Notes: generated from the sequence alone by a model not told the origin. A stretch of DNA of 64,000 bases from Elusimicrobiota bacterium (GCA_003151975.1 PLZD01000015.1:42636-106635), one strand, 5' to 3'; shown: positions 22,829 through 32,096, counted from the first letter of the stretch. Numbers and translations: made by a program.

Positions 22829-25800
22829 GTGACGAGTCCCATGGCGCGCGTCTTCAGCGCCTTCGCCGCGATCCTGATATCCTGCGCCATCTTCTTAGCC
22901 CCTAGCGCCCGCGCCGAAGAAGGCACCAGCTCATGCTTTGGTCTGCTCTGGTGCCGCTCGACAGAGGACGGCGCTGTTTCCACCGACGGTCTGTTGTATC
23001 TCTATTCTTCACAGCGGAAAGGGACCTTCTCCCGGCTCGCGATTCGTCCGATCTACTCCCGCGAGAGCGACCCGGAAAAACGCTATCTGCGGCGCAGCGT
23101 CTTGTGGCCGTTCGGAGATTACGAGCGGCGCGGCGACGACGTCTCGCTGCATGTGTTCCCGTTTTATTGGCACGAGCGTTCCCCGGAGTCGCGCTACAGC
23201 ATCGCCCCGCCTTTCTACTTCGACTACGCGAAAGGGGACCGTTCCTATTTCCATCTGTTCCCGTTCTACGGCCACAATTCCGTCGGCGGATACTACGACC
23301 GCTACTTCATCCTGGGGCCGGTCTTCATGGCGACCCGGGACACGCGCGAGGACTCGAGCAGGTATGATTTCCTGTTTCCCTTGTTCCGCCAGCGAGTGGC
23401 GAAGGAGGCGGGCACGACCTGGCTGCTTCCGTTCTATCTCTCGGGCTATGACGCGAGGGAGGACAGCTCATTTCGATTCGTCCTTCCCGGCTACTGGTCG
23501 AACCGGCGGCCGAAATATTCCCAGCAAGCGCTCTTCCCGCTGTTTGGGAAGGAAGATCATCCGGATTCCGGAGAGCACCGCGTCTCCGTGCTCGGCGCCC
23601 CGCCCATCGAGTCGCTTGATCCTTTGCCGACGCTGGCTCTCTATGAACATCGGAGCAGTCCTGTCCTGGTCACGGATCGCTTCTTCCCTTTCTACCGCTA
23701 CTCCGCCGACCGCGCCACGGGGAAGAAGAACCTCAACGTGCTGGTGCTCTACAACCGCGCCGCGACGCGGGACGTCGTCAACGAATTCCTATTTCCTCTT
23801 TATAGCCGGCATGCGTCGAGCGAGGAGAACGAGTTTGCATTGATCGGCTGGGGCCCAGCATCCCTCTATCGCCGGCACGCCGACCGCACCGGCCGCTCGG
23901 TGACTCTAATCCCATTTTTCCGCTACGACCGGGACGCCGCCGACCAGCGCAGGACCATCACCTTTCTCGGTCTGCCGCCGATCGAAGACTTTCCCGCGCT
24001 GTCGTTCTACTTTCACAACCGCGACGACATCCAGACGATCGATCGGCTCTTCCCGTTCTACCGTTATTCCGCGGACCGCGCCCTGCGGACGAAGAACCTC
24101 AACGTGCTGGCCCTCTTCAACCGCGCCGCTACGAAGGACGGCGTCGACGAATTCCTATTTCCTCTTTATAGCCGGCACGCGTCGAGCGAAGAGAGCGAGT
24201 TCGATGCGATCGGCTGGGGCCCAGCCTCTCTCTTCCAGCGGCACGCCGACCACGACGGCAGCTCCGACTTGCTATTTCCGATCTACCAACGCGAACGCGG
24301 ACTGGACGGCCGCAAGCTGTCCGTCCTCGGTGTCGGGGATTTCGCGGTCTACCGTCAAACGCTCGACCGGGGACGATTCGCTTCTCGCCTGTTCCCATTC
24401 TATCGCTACGCTCATGACTCCAAGACGGGCGAATCCGACTGGGACGCTTTGTTCATCTACCGTCACAAGCGGACCGCCGTTTCCGTCAAAGACGCGCTCC
24501 TCCCGCTCTACCACTACGAGCGCAACGGCGCGACCCATCGCAAGTCCCTGACTTTGCTCGGCCTGCCGCCGATCGAGGATTTTCCCACGCTGTCGTTCTA
24601 CTTTCACGAGCGCGACGACACCCAGACGCTCGATCGTTTCTTCCCGATCTACCGCTATTCCGTCGATCGCGCCGCCCGAACGAAGAGCCTCAACGTGCTG
24701 GGCCTCTATAACCGCGTCGCGACGGAAGGCGACGTCAACGAGCTCCTGTTCCCTCTTTATAGCCGGCACAAGTCGAGCAAAGAAAGCGAGTTCGGCGTCA
24801 TCGGGTACGGCCCCTTCTCGTTGGGTTATTCTTACGATTCACCGGCCGTACAGTGGCGCCACGTGCTGCCGTTCTACTTTCATTGGCAGGATAAGCCGTC
24901 GGGCCGGGAGTTCTCGGACGCGCTCGGGCTCTACTTCCGCAACGCGTCCGCAAATAATAAGTCCGGCGGCGTCTTGCCCTTGTACACCTACAGAGAGGAC
25001 CGCGGCGCGAGCTCCGTCTTCCTTCTCGGGGCGCTCGAGCTTTCTCTCTACCGGCATACGCGCGGCCCCGACGGCACGACCGACGCGTTTCTACCGCTTT
25101 ACGGCTACCGCGCCGACGCGGCGTCCGGAGTCTCGAGGCTCTCGGCGCTCGGACTGCCGCCATGGCCCGGGCTTCCCGCCTTGTCCCTTTACGCGCACGA
25201 ATCATCCACCGCCGCCGCGGCCGACCGGTTCTTTCCGATCTACGACTACCGGAAGGACGCCGCCGGGTCGCGTCTTTCCGTGCTGGGGCTTCCTTGCATC
25301 GACGGAATGACGCTGTCCCTGTACGAGCATGTGCGCTCTACGATGAGCGTGAGCGACCGGCTGTTCCCCATTTATTCCTACGGCTACAACGCCAAGACCG
25401 GCGAGTCTCACACCGGCGCTCTCCTCTACCACGCCGCTGACGGTCCGAAGCGCAGATCGCTCGCTTTGATCCCTCTGTTCAGCTATGTAAAAGAGAAGGC
25501 CAAGAAGAGGACGACCGTCGGCATTCTTGGCTGGGCCCCGGCCTCTCTCTACCAGCATGTCCGCTCTCGGACCGGCGTGAGCGACCGGTTGTTTCCTTTC
25601 TACTCTTACGGCCGCGACGGCAAGACCGGCGAGACGCACCTCGGCGCCCTGCTCTACCGCGAAAACGACAGTCCGAAACGGACATCGCGAGCCCTGATCC
25701 CTCTGTTCAACTATGCCAAGGAGAAGGCCGAGGACAAGGCCACCGTCGGCGTACTCGGCTGGGCTCCCTACTCTCTCTACCAGCATGTGCGTTCTCCGGC

Positions 25801-26410
25801 CATCGTGAGCGACCGGCTGTTTCCCTTTTATTCTTACGGCTACGACGGCAAGACCGGCGAGACGCACTTCGGCGCCCTGATATACCGGGCCAGCGACACT
25901 CCGGCGCGAAGATCACGCGCTTTGTTCCCGCTTTTCAATTACGCGAAAGACAAGACCGAGGACAGCGTCCGCGTCGGCGTCATCGGCTGGGCGCCCGTCT
26001 CTCTTTACCAGCATCTGCGCTCGCCGGAGCGGACCGACGACCGCATCGTGGGAATCTACCACTACAAGGCCGACCGCTCCGCGAAGGAGAGCGAGGTCTC
26101 CGTCCTCTGGCCCCTCATGGACTACAAAACCGAAAAGGGAGGATCGGAGTTCAGCCTCCTCTGGTGGCTGGTGGATTACGTCCATACCGGGGACCAGACG
26201 CGCGAGTTCCGGGTCCTCGGAGGATCGGCCATGGCGCTCTTTCGCATGAAGGAAACTCCGCAGGGCTCGAAGGTCGAGTTCAATCCGATCATTCCGCTGT
26301 ACTCCCACGAGACGCAAAAGGGCAAGCTCACCGACTGGAGCGTGCTCGGCTTCGGACGGTGCACCAAGGAAGGCAGGGCCAGGCCCAAGGCGCTTTATAT
26401 GTGCTGGTAG
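22829..26410 (+). CDS. Large exported repeat protein, probably outer-membrane/surface beta structure
   Basis: 1193 residues from GTG 22829, with a signal peptide (VFSAFAAILISCAIFLAPSARA). Nearly the whole mature chain is built from short units centred on [LF]FP[IFL][FY]xYxxD followed by VLxLYxxxA or LGxxxxSLYxH strands; aromatics alternate with small or polar residues as in beta-strands. Two longer periods are visible: blocks with NLNVLxLYNRAAT and FLFPLYSRHxSSEExEF in the first half, and three consecutive 76-residue units at 25331-26014. No catalytic motif. It ends ARPKALYMCW. Divergent from the second GspE-type gene, so it may be a substrate or surface partner of that system (inference). 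I do not recognise a named family. Confidence 0.8.
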   Translation: MTSPMARVFSAFAAILISCAIFLAPSARAEEGTSSCFGLLWCRSTEDGAVSTDGLLYLYSSQRKGTFSRLAIRPIYSRESDPEKRYLRRSVLWPFGDYERRGDDVSLHVFPFYWHERSPESRYSIAPPFYFDYAKGDRSYFHLFPFYGHNSVGGYYDRYFILGPVFMATRDTREDSSRYDFLFPLFRQRVAKEAGTTWLLPFYLSGYDAREDSSFRFVLPGYWSNRRPKYSQQALFPLFGKEDHPDSGEHRVSVLGAPPIESLDPLPTLALYEHRSSPVLVTDRFFPFYRYSADRATGKKNLNVLVLYNRAATRDVVNEFLFPLYSRHASSEENEFALIGWGPASLYRRHADRTGRSVTLIPFFRYDRDAADQRRTITFLGLPPIEDFPALSFYFHNRDDIQTIDRLFPFYRYSADRALRTKNLNVLALFNRAATKDGVDEFLFPLYSRHASSEESEFDAIGWGPASLFQRHADHDGSSDLLFPIYQRERGLDGRKLSVLGVGDFAVYRQTLDRGRFASRLFPFYRYAHDSKTGESDWDALFIYRHKRTAVSVKDALLPLYHYERNGATHRKSLTLLGLPPIEDFPTLSFYFHERDDTQTLDRFFPIYRYSVDRAARTKSLNVLGLYNRVATEGDVNELLFPLYSRHKSSKESEFGVIGYGPFSLGYSYDSPAVQWRHVLPFYFHWQDKPSGREFSDALGLYFRNASANNKSGGVLPLYTYREDRGASSVFLLGALELSLYRHTRGPDGTTDAFLPLYGYRADAASGVSRLSALGLPPWPGLPALSLYAHESSTAAAADRFFPIYDYRKDAAGSRLSVLGLPCIDGMTLSLYEHVRSTMSVSDRLFPIYSYGYNAKTGESHTGALLYHAADGPKRRSLALIPLFSYVKEKAKKRTTVGILGWAPASLYQHVRSRTGVSDRLFPFYSYGRDGKTGETHLGALLYRENDSPKRTSRALIPLFNYAKEKAEDKATVGVLGWAPYSLYQHVRSPAIVSDRLFPFYSYGYDGKTGETHFGALIYRASDTPARRSRALFPLFNYAKDKTEDSVRVGVIGWAPVSLYQHLRSPERTDDRIVGIYHYKADRSAKESEVSVLWPLMDYKTEKGGSEFSLLWWLVDYVHTGDQTREFRVLGGSAMALFRMKETPQGSKVEFNPIIPLYSHETQKGKLTDWSVLGFGRCTKEGRARPKALYMCW
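25331..26014 (+). repeat. Three tandem 228-base coding repeats
   Basis: Units begin at 25331, 25559 and 25787, each encoding 76 residues from VRS...VSDRLFP[IF]YSYG to LGWAP.SLYQH. Units 2 and 3 are the most alike at DNA level, implying recent duplication inside the gene. Confidence 0.85.
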
Positions 26411-26419
26411 GCCCGGCGC

Positions 26420-27346
26420 TCAGGATCCGGGAAGGACGCCGACGTAGGGCTCGAGCAGAATGCGCAGATCGTCGGGGATGCGCGTCGTGCGCCAGAGATC
26501 GTTGACGACGGCGTGGCGCGAGAAGCCGCGCGCGACCTTGCGGCCGCCGGACTCGCGGTCGTAAATCTCGTTTTCAAAGCGAACGCTGGCGATGCCCATC
26601 GAGGAGAGCCAGGTGCGCACGACGAGCAAGTCGTCGTACCGCGACGGCGCGAGATAGCGGCACCCCGTCTCTACGGCGGGAAGATAAATCTTGCGCTGGA
26701 TTTCGAGGTCGCGGTACCGGACTCCGAGCGAGCGCATGAGCTCGGTACGGCCTTCCTCGAAATACTTGAAGTAGTTCGAGTAATAGATGATGCCGAGCTT
26801 GTCGGTATCGGCGTAGGTCACGCGAACCTGGAACTCGTGGTACTTCGGGGTCTTCGCCGAGGTCGCGGCCCGCGCGGTCCTTCCCGTGGTCGGCGCCGCA
26901 GGCGCAGCCTGCGGTCCCGGCGATACCGTCGCCGGGGCCGGCGGCGGAGCCGCCGAGACGGTCATCGCGGATCTATTTTCCCCCAACACGGAATTAAGCA
27001 CTGAAATGACTTGGCTCAAGCCGACGGGCTTGCGCAGGAAATAAGTGTGCGCGGTCGGCGTGATCTGGCCCTTGACCTCCTCGAGCGAAACCACGGTCGA
27101 GAATATGATCGGAGTCTTGGCCGTGTCGGCGGCGCCGCGCAGGCGCTCGTAGACCGTGCGGCCGCCGCCGCCGGGCATGTAGAAATCGAGGATGATGACG
27201 TCGGGCTTGGCTTGATGGGCCTGCAGAATTCCCTGCATGCCGTCGAAGGCCACGGCGACGCGGTAGCCGATCGACTCAAGTCCGTCCTTGAGCGGCGCGA
27301 CCAAGGTCTGGTCGTCGTCGATGATCAGAACGGTTTTTTCCGCCAT
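26420..27346 (-). CDS. Receiver domain fused to a YbgC/4HBT hotdog thioesterase
   Basis: 308 residues. Residues 5-124 are a receiver domain: pocket LIIDDDQ, phospho-acceptor D54 in IILDFYMPGGGG, Lys 106 in FLRKPVG. A Pro/Ala/Thr linker (about 130-165) leads to a hotdog domain (170-300) with the YbgC/FadM signature Y-A-D-T-D-x-x-G (178-185), YYSNYFKYFEEGRTELMR and a C-terminal HAVVNDLWRT strand. YbgC-type enzymes hydrolyse acyl-CoA or related thioesters through the Asp in that motif. Both halves look intact, so a phosphorylation-controlled thioesterase is the natural reading. I know of no standard family with this pairing. It converges on the repeat-protein gene. Confidence 0.88.
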   Translation of the reverse strand: MAEKTVLIIDDDQTLVAPLKDGLESIGYRVAVAFDGMQGILQAHQAKPDVIILDFYMPGGGGRTVYERLRGAADTAKTPIIFSTVVSLEEVKGQITPTAHTYFLRKPVGLSQVISVLNSVLGENRSAMTVSAAPPPAPATVSPGPQAAPAAPTTGRTARAATSAKTPKYHEFQVRVTYADTDKLGIIYYSNYFKYFEEGRTELMRSLGVRYRDLEIQRKIYLPAVETGCRYLAPSRYDDLLVVRTWLSSMGIASVRFENEIYDRESGGRKVARGFSRHAVVNDLWRTTRIPDDLRILLEPYVGVLPGS

Positions 27347-27384
27347 AAGGCTAGCAGACTAGCAACTTTCTCCAGGGCTGTCCA

Positions 27385-28536
27385 TCACCCGACGACTTCC
27401 GCGATGCCGCCCGAATGCAGGCGATAGGTCACGCCGCGCCAAACGATGCGCCGGCGCAGGCCGAAGATCCAGAAAAGCAAATACCCAAGGTCGATGACGA
27501 CGAGGCTCGCGTATTCCCAAAGCGGCAGCGCGCGCCGCGCGGCGAAGCGGTCTTGCAGAAAGGCGGCCACGGAACGGGAAATCAAGAAGCCCGCGAGCAT
27601 GCCGCGCCCAAGCCAGACGTGCATACCGGAAAGCTCGCAGACGAGCCAGAGCGCTCCGGAGACCAGGCCGGGATTGCACAGCGCCAGGCCGAAATAGACG
27701 CCGGGCAACGACGCGTGGATGATGCGGCACCATTTGACGAGGTGCCAGAAGGCTTCCATCATCGTCGTGCCCGTCTCGGAAACCGGCACGAGCTCGTGCA
27801 GAAGATATTGCCGCGCGCCGATCCGGCGGATCTTGTCGCTGATGGCGAAATCGTCGGCGATGTTGCGCGCGAAAGGCTCGATGCCGCCGGCGCGCTCGAG
27901 AATTTCTTTTGTATAGGCCATCCACGCGCCCGCCGCGAAATGAAAGAGCCCGAGGTAGTGGCTCAGCGCGGCGGCGACCGAGAAGTTGTGGTTGAACGCG
28001 ACTCGGAACATCCAGCCGCCGATGTCGGGGACGTAGACGTGATAGGGAAGCCCGAAGATCGCCTCGTAGCCCTCGGAGAAAGCGCGGCTCGTGCCCGTCA
28101 GCAGACCCGGCGTAGTCTTGATGTCGGCGTCGGAGAAGATCACGCGGGGGTGCTTGGCCTTCGGCAAGGCCTCGATCATGTTGTGAGCTTTGCCCATGCG
28201 CCCGCGCGCGGGACCCGTGAACAGGACCAGAATGTCGCGGTCGGGATGGGCGGCCTTGAACTCCTTCGCGAGCGCCGCCGCGGGATCTTCCTCGCTCTCG
28301 ATGGCGATGATGACCTGCAGGGCGCGGCCGGGATCGGACTGCGCGATAGCCTCGAAGTTCTCGCGCATGCCGTCGTCGAGCCCGCGCACGGGCTTGATCA
28401 AAGTCATCGGCAGAAGCGGCCCATCCGCCTCGTGCGCGCCCGGCCGGAAATGATACAGGCTGGCCGCCACGCTGGCCCAAAGTCCCGCGATCATGAAGGC
28501 GACAAGGCAGGCGAGCGCCGTGATGAGGAGGTTCAC
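27385..28536 (-). CDS. Ceramide-glucosyltransferase-like GT2/GT21 enzyme (HpnI-like)
   Basis: 383 residues, GTG start. N-terminal membrane anchor, then a GT-A domain: LIKPVRGLDDGMRENFEAIA, IFSDADIKTTP (DxD-type), GIEPFARNIADDFAIS (ED-type acid) and IRRIGARQYLL, followed by two to three C-terminal membrane helices (WEYASLVVIDLGYLLFWIFGL). This is the GT21 layout of ceramide glucosyltransferase and of hopanoid HpnI, which transfers GlcNAc to bacteriohopanetetrol-type lipids. The lipid acceptor here is unknown. A TACAAT -10 lies eight bases before the GTG. Confidence 0.82.
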   Translation of the reverse strand: MNLLITALACLVAFMIAGLWASVAASLYHFRPGAHEADGPLLPMTLIKPVRGLDDGMRENFEAIAQSDPGRALQVIIAIESEEDPAAALAKEFKAAHPDRDILVLFTGPARGRMGKAHNMIEALPKAKHPRVIFSDADIKTTPGLLTGTSRAFSEGYEAIFGLPYHVYVPDIGGWMFRVAFNHNFSVAAALSHYLGLFHFAAGAWMAYTKEILERAGGIEPFARNIADDFAISDKIRRIGARQYLLHELVPVSETGTTMMEAFWHLVKWCRIIHASLPGVYFGLALCNPGLVSGALWLVCELSGMHVWLGRGMLAGFLISRSVAAFLQDRFAARRALPLWEYASLVVIDLGYLLFWIFGLRRRIVWRGVTYRLHSGGIAEVVG

Positions 28537-28544
28537 TCCCGTCG

Positions 28545-28567
28545 ATTGTACAAAGAAATGTTAGAAT
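28545..28567. promoter_or_regulatory. Back-to-back -10 boxes of divergent glycosyltransferase genes
   Basis: Minus strand TACAAT (28550-28545) serves the GTG at 28536. Plus strand TGTTAGAAT (28559-28567, extended -10) serves the ATG at 28579. Both leave leaders of a few bases at most; the two genes are only 42 bases apart. Confidence 0.55.
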
Positions 28568-28578
28568 CGATTGAGCCC

Positions 28579-30180
28579 ATGCGCTACTGGCCCTTGGTCC
28601 TTTCGGCGGGTCTCTGCGCGGCCGTCTATCTCCCGCGCATCAATTCGCCGTTCGCCTGGGACGACAAGAGCGTCATCGCCCAGAACGGCGTCCTCGACCA
28701 TCCCATCCCCCTGAAGGATTTCGCGACCCAGCGCTATTATTCCTTCTCCGGCGAGGAGTCCTGGCGCCCGCTGGCCACGCTGAGCTACGCCGCGATGGTG
28801 CGCGTCTTCGGGAAATCGCCCGCGGCGCTGCGCGGCTTTCATCTGTTCCTGCACGGCGTCGACGCCTGGCTGCTTTACTTGCTCGCCTGCGCGCTCGGCC
28901 TGGCCGAGCCCGCCGCGATCTGGGCGGCGGCGCTCTTCCTCGTCCACGCCGCGCACACCGAGACGCTCTTCTGCGTCGCCTTCAACGAGGAGATTCTCGT
29001 CAGCCTCGGCCTGCTCGCGATGCTGCTCGCGCATCTCCGCAAGAAAACCGCCGCGGCAGCACTCGCCTTGAGCTTCGCGTTGCTTTCCAAGGAGACCGGC
29101 GTCATCGGTCTGCCCTTGGCCTTTCTCTGCGACTTGCTCGAAACGGGAAAGCCCTTCCGCCGCTGGCGCGTCTACGCGCTTTACTCCGCGCTGATCGCGG
29201 TCTATCTTTACATCCACTTCGGCCCGATGAAGGGGCCGGCCTCCGGCATCCACGCCTTCGCGCTTCCCGAGGCGACGAGGATCTATTTCGGCTTATCATC
29301 TCTGGCAACGGCCGTGCGCGTTTTCTTCGCGCCGCTCGATCTGAAGATCGAATATTTCGCCCTTCCGCCGGAGTCTACAATGCAGACGATTCTCTGGTCG
29401 TGCGCGGGCGCGCTTGCGATCGGCGTTTGGTCCTGGCTCGCGCTGCGGGCTTGGAAAAAAGAACGCGCCGTCGCGTTTTTCCTTCTTTGGCCCGTCCCCT
29501 TCTTACTGCTGACCTCGCCGCTCTGGCCCGTGACCGTTTTCAACACGCGGCTCTTCGCGGAACGCTGGATGTATCTTCCGGCGCTGGGCGCGACCGCAGC
29601 GCTCGGCTTCGTGTTCAGAAACCGGCCGGCATGGGGAGCTGCTCTGTTGATGTTTTGGGGAGCGTGCGGGCTCGCGCGCGCCGGAGACTGGTCGCGCGAA
29701 TCAAGGCTCTGGCGGGCTCTGCTCGACGACTATCCGTGGTGCGCCAAGGCCGAGGAAGGCTTGGGAGAATCACTTTTTAAGGAAGGCGACGCGGCCGGGG
29801 CGCGCGAGTCGTTCGAGCGCGCGCTTTATCTTCGCGATACGCGCCAGGACAAGGTCCTCGCCAACTACGCGGCGCTCTCCGAGGGAGGCTTTGTCGGCTG
29901 GGAAAGCGCGAGCCTGCACCGCTGGCTCGGCCACGCCTGCTACAAGCTGGGCGATATAAAGGAAGCCGACGAGCAGTTCACGCGCGCCGCGGAACTCGAT
30001 CCGGCCGACGGCTTCGTCTACATGATCGCCTCGTACGAACAAGCTCAGGCCGGAAATCTTCCGAAAGCCAAAGCCTGGATCGCGCAGGGGCTCTCGGCAC
30101 ATCCCGACGACAAGTTTCTGCTGGCGCTCAAGCGCGACCTCGGGAAAGGCAAGCTGACGATGCGCGCCGACTTCAATTAG
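28579..30180 (+). CDS. TMTC-like GT-C membrane protein with C-terminal TPRs
   Basis: 533 residues from ATG 28579 (chosen over ATG 28558, which lies in the promoter). The first loop carries FAWDDKSVI, the acidic GT-C motif, and the membrane part has about nine helices with the SWRPLATLSYA motif seen in TMTC/PMT-related proteins. From about residue 380 come TPR helices: AEEGLGESLFKEGDAAGARESFERALY and LGDIKEADEQFTRAAELDP. Animal TMTCs are O-mannosyltransferases; bacterial relatives are uncharacterised. It starts a unit with trmJ and the FabA-like gene (one- and seven-base gaps). Confidence 0.82.
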   Translation: MRYWPLVLSAGLCAAVYLPRINSPFAWDDKSVIAQNGVLDHPIPLKDFATQRYYSFSGEESWRPLATLSYAAMVRVFGKSPAALRGFHLFLHGVDAWLLYLLACALGLAEPAAIWAAALFLVHAAHTETLFCVAFNEEILVSLGLLAMLLAHLRKKTAAAALALSFALLSKETGVIGLPLAFLCDLLETGKPFRRWRVYALYSALIAVYLYIHFGPMKGPASGIHAFALPEATRIYFGLSSLATAVRVFFAPLDLKIEYFALPPESTMQTILWSCAGALAIGVWSWLALRAWKKERAVAFFLLWPVPFLLLTSPLWPVTVFNTRLFAERWMYLPALGATAALGFVFRNRPAWGAALLMFWGACGLARAGDWSRESRLWRALLDDYPWCAKAEEGLGESLFKEGDAAGARESFERALYLRDTRQDKVLANYAALSEGGFVGWESASLHRWLGHACYKLGDIKEADEQFTRAAELDPADGFVYMIASYEQAQAGNLPKAKAWIAQGLSAHPDDKFLLALKRDLGKGKLTMRADFN

Positions 30181-30181
30181 C

Positions 30182-30898
30182 ATGGAAACTCGCTTCGTGC
30201 TGGTGCGCCCGCGCGACCCCAACAATATCGGCGCCGCGGCGCGGGCCATGGCCAACTTCGGACTCGACGACTTGGCGATCGTCGATCCCTACGCGCCGGT
30301 CTGGAACGAAGCCCGCTCGGCGTTGGCCGGCGACAAAATCCTCAAGCGCGCCAAAGCGATGACCTTGGCCGAAGCTTTGCGCGGAGTCCATCTCGTTCTC
30401 GGCACGGGCGACGGGCGGCGCAAGCGCCGCTCGCCCGTCATTCCTCTGCCCGGCCTCTGGGATTACTTACGCAAGGAATTACCCGCCTCCGGCCGCGTCG
30501 CCGTGCTTTTCGGCAACGAGAAAACGGGACTCACCAACGAAGAGCTTCAGCATTGCCGGGCCGTGATCCGCATCCCGACGAAATCCGACGCGCCGTCCAT
30601 GAACCTGGGCCAAGCCGCGGCCTTGATCGCCGCCGAGCTCGCGCGGCCCGAGCTTCCCCGCGAGGCCTCGCGGGAGAAGATCGCGGCTCCGACCTCGGAG
30701 CAGCTCGAAGACCTCGTGCGCAAGATGGCTGGCGCACTGAACACTCTGCAGTATGCGCGCCGGACTCCGGGAGATTCCAAAGACGAAAGGATCAGAACGA
30801 TGCTGCTGCGCTGGAATCTTTCGCGCCGCGACGCCGCTTTCCTCCAGGGCGTCTTCCGCCGCGTCGCGCAATTCTCCCCCTCGAAAATGCTACCGTGA
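30182..30898 (+). CDS. trmJ: SPOUT-family tRNA/rRNA methyltransferase, TrmJ-like
   Basis: 238 residues. N-terminal FVLVRPRDPNNIGAAARAMANFGLDDLAIVDP and the knot motifs VAVLFGNEKTGLTNEE, VIRIPTKSDAPSMNLGQAAALIAAEL are the SpoU/TrmJ signature. TrmJ 2'-O-methylates the ribose of residue 32 in some tRNAs using SAM. The C-terminal helical extension (LEDLVRKMAGALNTLQYA) fits TrmJ rather than TrmH. The start lies one base after the preceding stop. Confidence 0.88.
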   Translation: METRFVLVRPRDPNNIGAAARAMANFGLDDLAIVDPYAPVWNEARSALAGDKILKRAKAMTLAEALRGVHLVLGTGDGRRKRRSPVIPLPGLWDYLRKELPASGRVAVLFGNEKTGLTNEELQHCRAVIRIPTKSDAPSMNLGQAAALIAAELARPELPREASREKIAAPTSEQLEDLVRKMAGALNTLQYARRTPGDSKDERIRTMLLRWNLSRRDAAFLQGVFRRVAQFSPSKMLP

Positions 30899-30905
30899 CC
30901 GCACG

Positions 30906-32096
30906 ATGACCTTCGAGGAATTCCAGAGAAAGAGCCGCTTCACCGAGGACGAGCTCGTCGCCTACTCAAGCGGAGCGCTTATTGAAGGAGCTCCGGCGAA
31001 CCTTCCCCCATTGCCAGGCTCTTTGCTGCTCCCGTTTCACGAGATTCGGATGATTTCCTGGGACGCGTCGACAAAAACGGGCCGCATCGAGGCCGTCCGG
31101 CGCAACCGCGTCGACGAATGGTTCTACGCCTGCCACTTCATCGGCGACCCGGTCATGCCGGGCTGTTGGGGCGTCGATGCGATCTGGCAGGCCCTGCGTT
31201 TCTTCGCCGCGTGGCGGGGCCTCGCGGGCTGCGGCAAGACGCTCGGCATGGAGAACGTTTCCTTCTTCGGCCAGATCCGGCCGCACGACAAGGAAGTCGT
31301 CTACTCCGTGGACGTGGTTTCCGTCGAAGAGGATGGCGGCGAGCATTTGATCACGGGCAAAGCCGCCGTCTCGGTCGACGGAATCCCGGTCTACACGATC
31401 GAGTCGGCGCAGATCGGCAGCGCCTACTGGGACAGCGAGGGCGCGGCACCCGCCGCCGTCGTTGCCGCGCCCGAAGGTCAAATGACGCGGCGGCTGAGCC
31501 TCGCGGAATTCGGCGCCAGGCAGAGCCTCAACGCCGCCGAGATCATCGCTCTCTCGCAGGGCACGCTCATCGAGCCGACGGGCGGCGAAGTCAGCCTCCT
31601 GCCTTGTTCCTTGATGCTCGAGATCGGGCGCATCCACCGGATCTCCTTCGATGAAGAGACGGGCGAAGGCAAGATCGTGTCCTCCAAGCCGACGGGGCCG
31701 CTCGAGTGGTTCTTCCCAATGAATCACGGCGAGAAGCCGACCGTGCTGGGCATCGACGCGGTCTGGCAGATGATGGGCGTCTTCAATACCTGGCGGCAGA
31801 ACGCCGGCACCGGTCGCGCCTTGGGCTTCGAGAAGGTCGAGGTCTTCGATACGGTCAGGCCCGAGGATCGCGAGATCCTTTACGAGATCCAGGTCGTGCG
31901 GGCCTCGAAGACGCCGTCGGGCGACGCCTTCGTGCGCGCCGACGCGAGGGTCTTCGCGGGCGGGCGTTTGATCTTGAGCGGCTCAAACTTCAACGTTGGC
32001 TGCCACAAGAACATCCGCTACTCCGACTACCCGCAGGCCAGCGAGATGGGTTTCGGCGGCAAGCTCAAGACCCGCGTCACTCCTTCAACAGCTTAA
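30906..32096 (+). CDS. Tandem-duplicated FabA-like dehydratase (double hotdog)
   Basis: 396 residues from ATG 30906. Two FabA domains in tandem. The first has the full signature YACHFIGDPVMPGCWGVDAIWQ (catalytic H77, D91), near-identical to E. coli FabA. The second (about 200-390) keeps GIDAVWQ (D284), the LGFEKVEVF..VRP strand and FNVGCHKN end but its His loop reads WFFPMNHGEKPTV, three residues shorter with the His displaced to 274. FabA active sites combine His of one subunit with Asp of the other, so a fused pair could keep one good site (H77 with D284). Likely acts on 3-hydroxyacyl-ACP; a polyunsaturated or secondary-lipid role is possible. Confidence 0.88.
   Translation: MTFEEFQRKSRFTEDELVAYSSGALIEGAPANLPPLPGSLLLPFHEIRMISWDASTKTGRIEAVRRNRVDEWFYACHFIGDPVMPGCWGVDAIWQALRFFAAWRGLAGCGKTLGMENVSFFGQIRPHDKEVVYSVDVVSVEEDGGEHLITGKAAVSVDGIPVYTIESAQIGSAYWDSEGAAPAAVVAAPEGQMTRRLSLAEFGARQSLNAAEIIALSQGTLIEPTGGEVSLLPCSLMLEIGRIHRISFDEETGEGKIVSSKPTGPLEWFFPMNHGEKPTVLGIDAVWQMMGVFNTWRQNAGTGRALGFEKVEVFDTVRPEDREILYEIQVVRASKTPSGDAFVRADARVFAGGRLILSGSNFNVGCHKNIRYSDYPQASEMGFGGKLKTRVTPSTA

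Noticed and set aside
23775..24230. Possible CRISPR or noncoding tandem repeat
   Set aside because: The repeated DNA is in frame within the repeat-protein gene and codes for matching peptide units.
27415..28578. Long N-terminal extension of the TMTC-like frame
   Set aside because: It is antisense of the GT21-like gene and lies upstream of the promoter; the true start is 28579.
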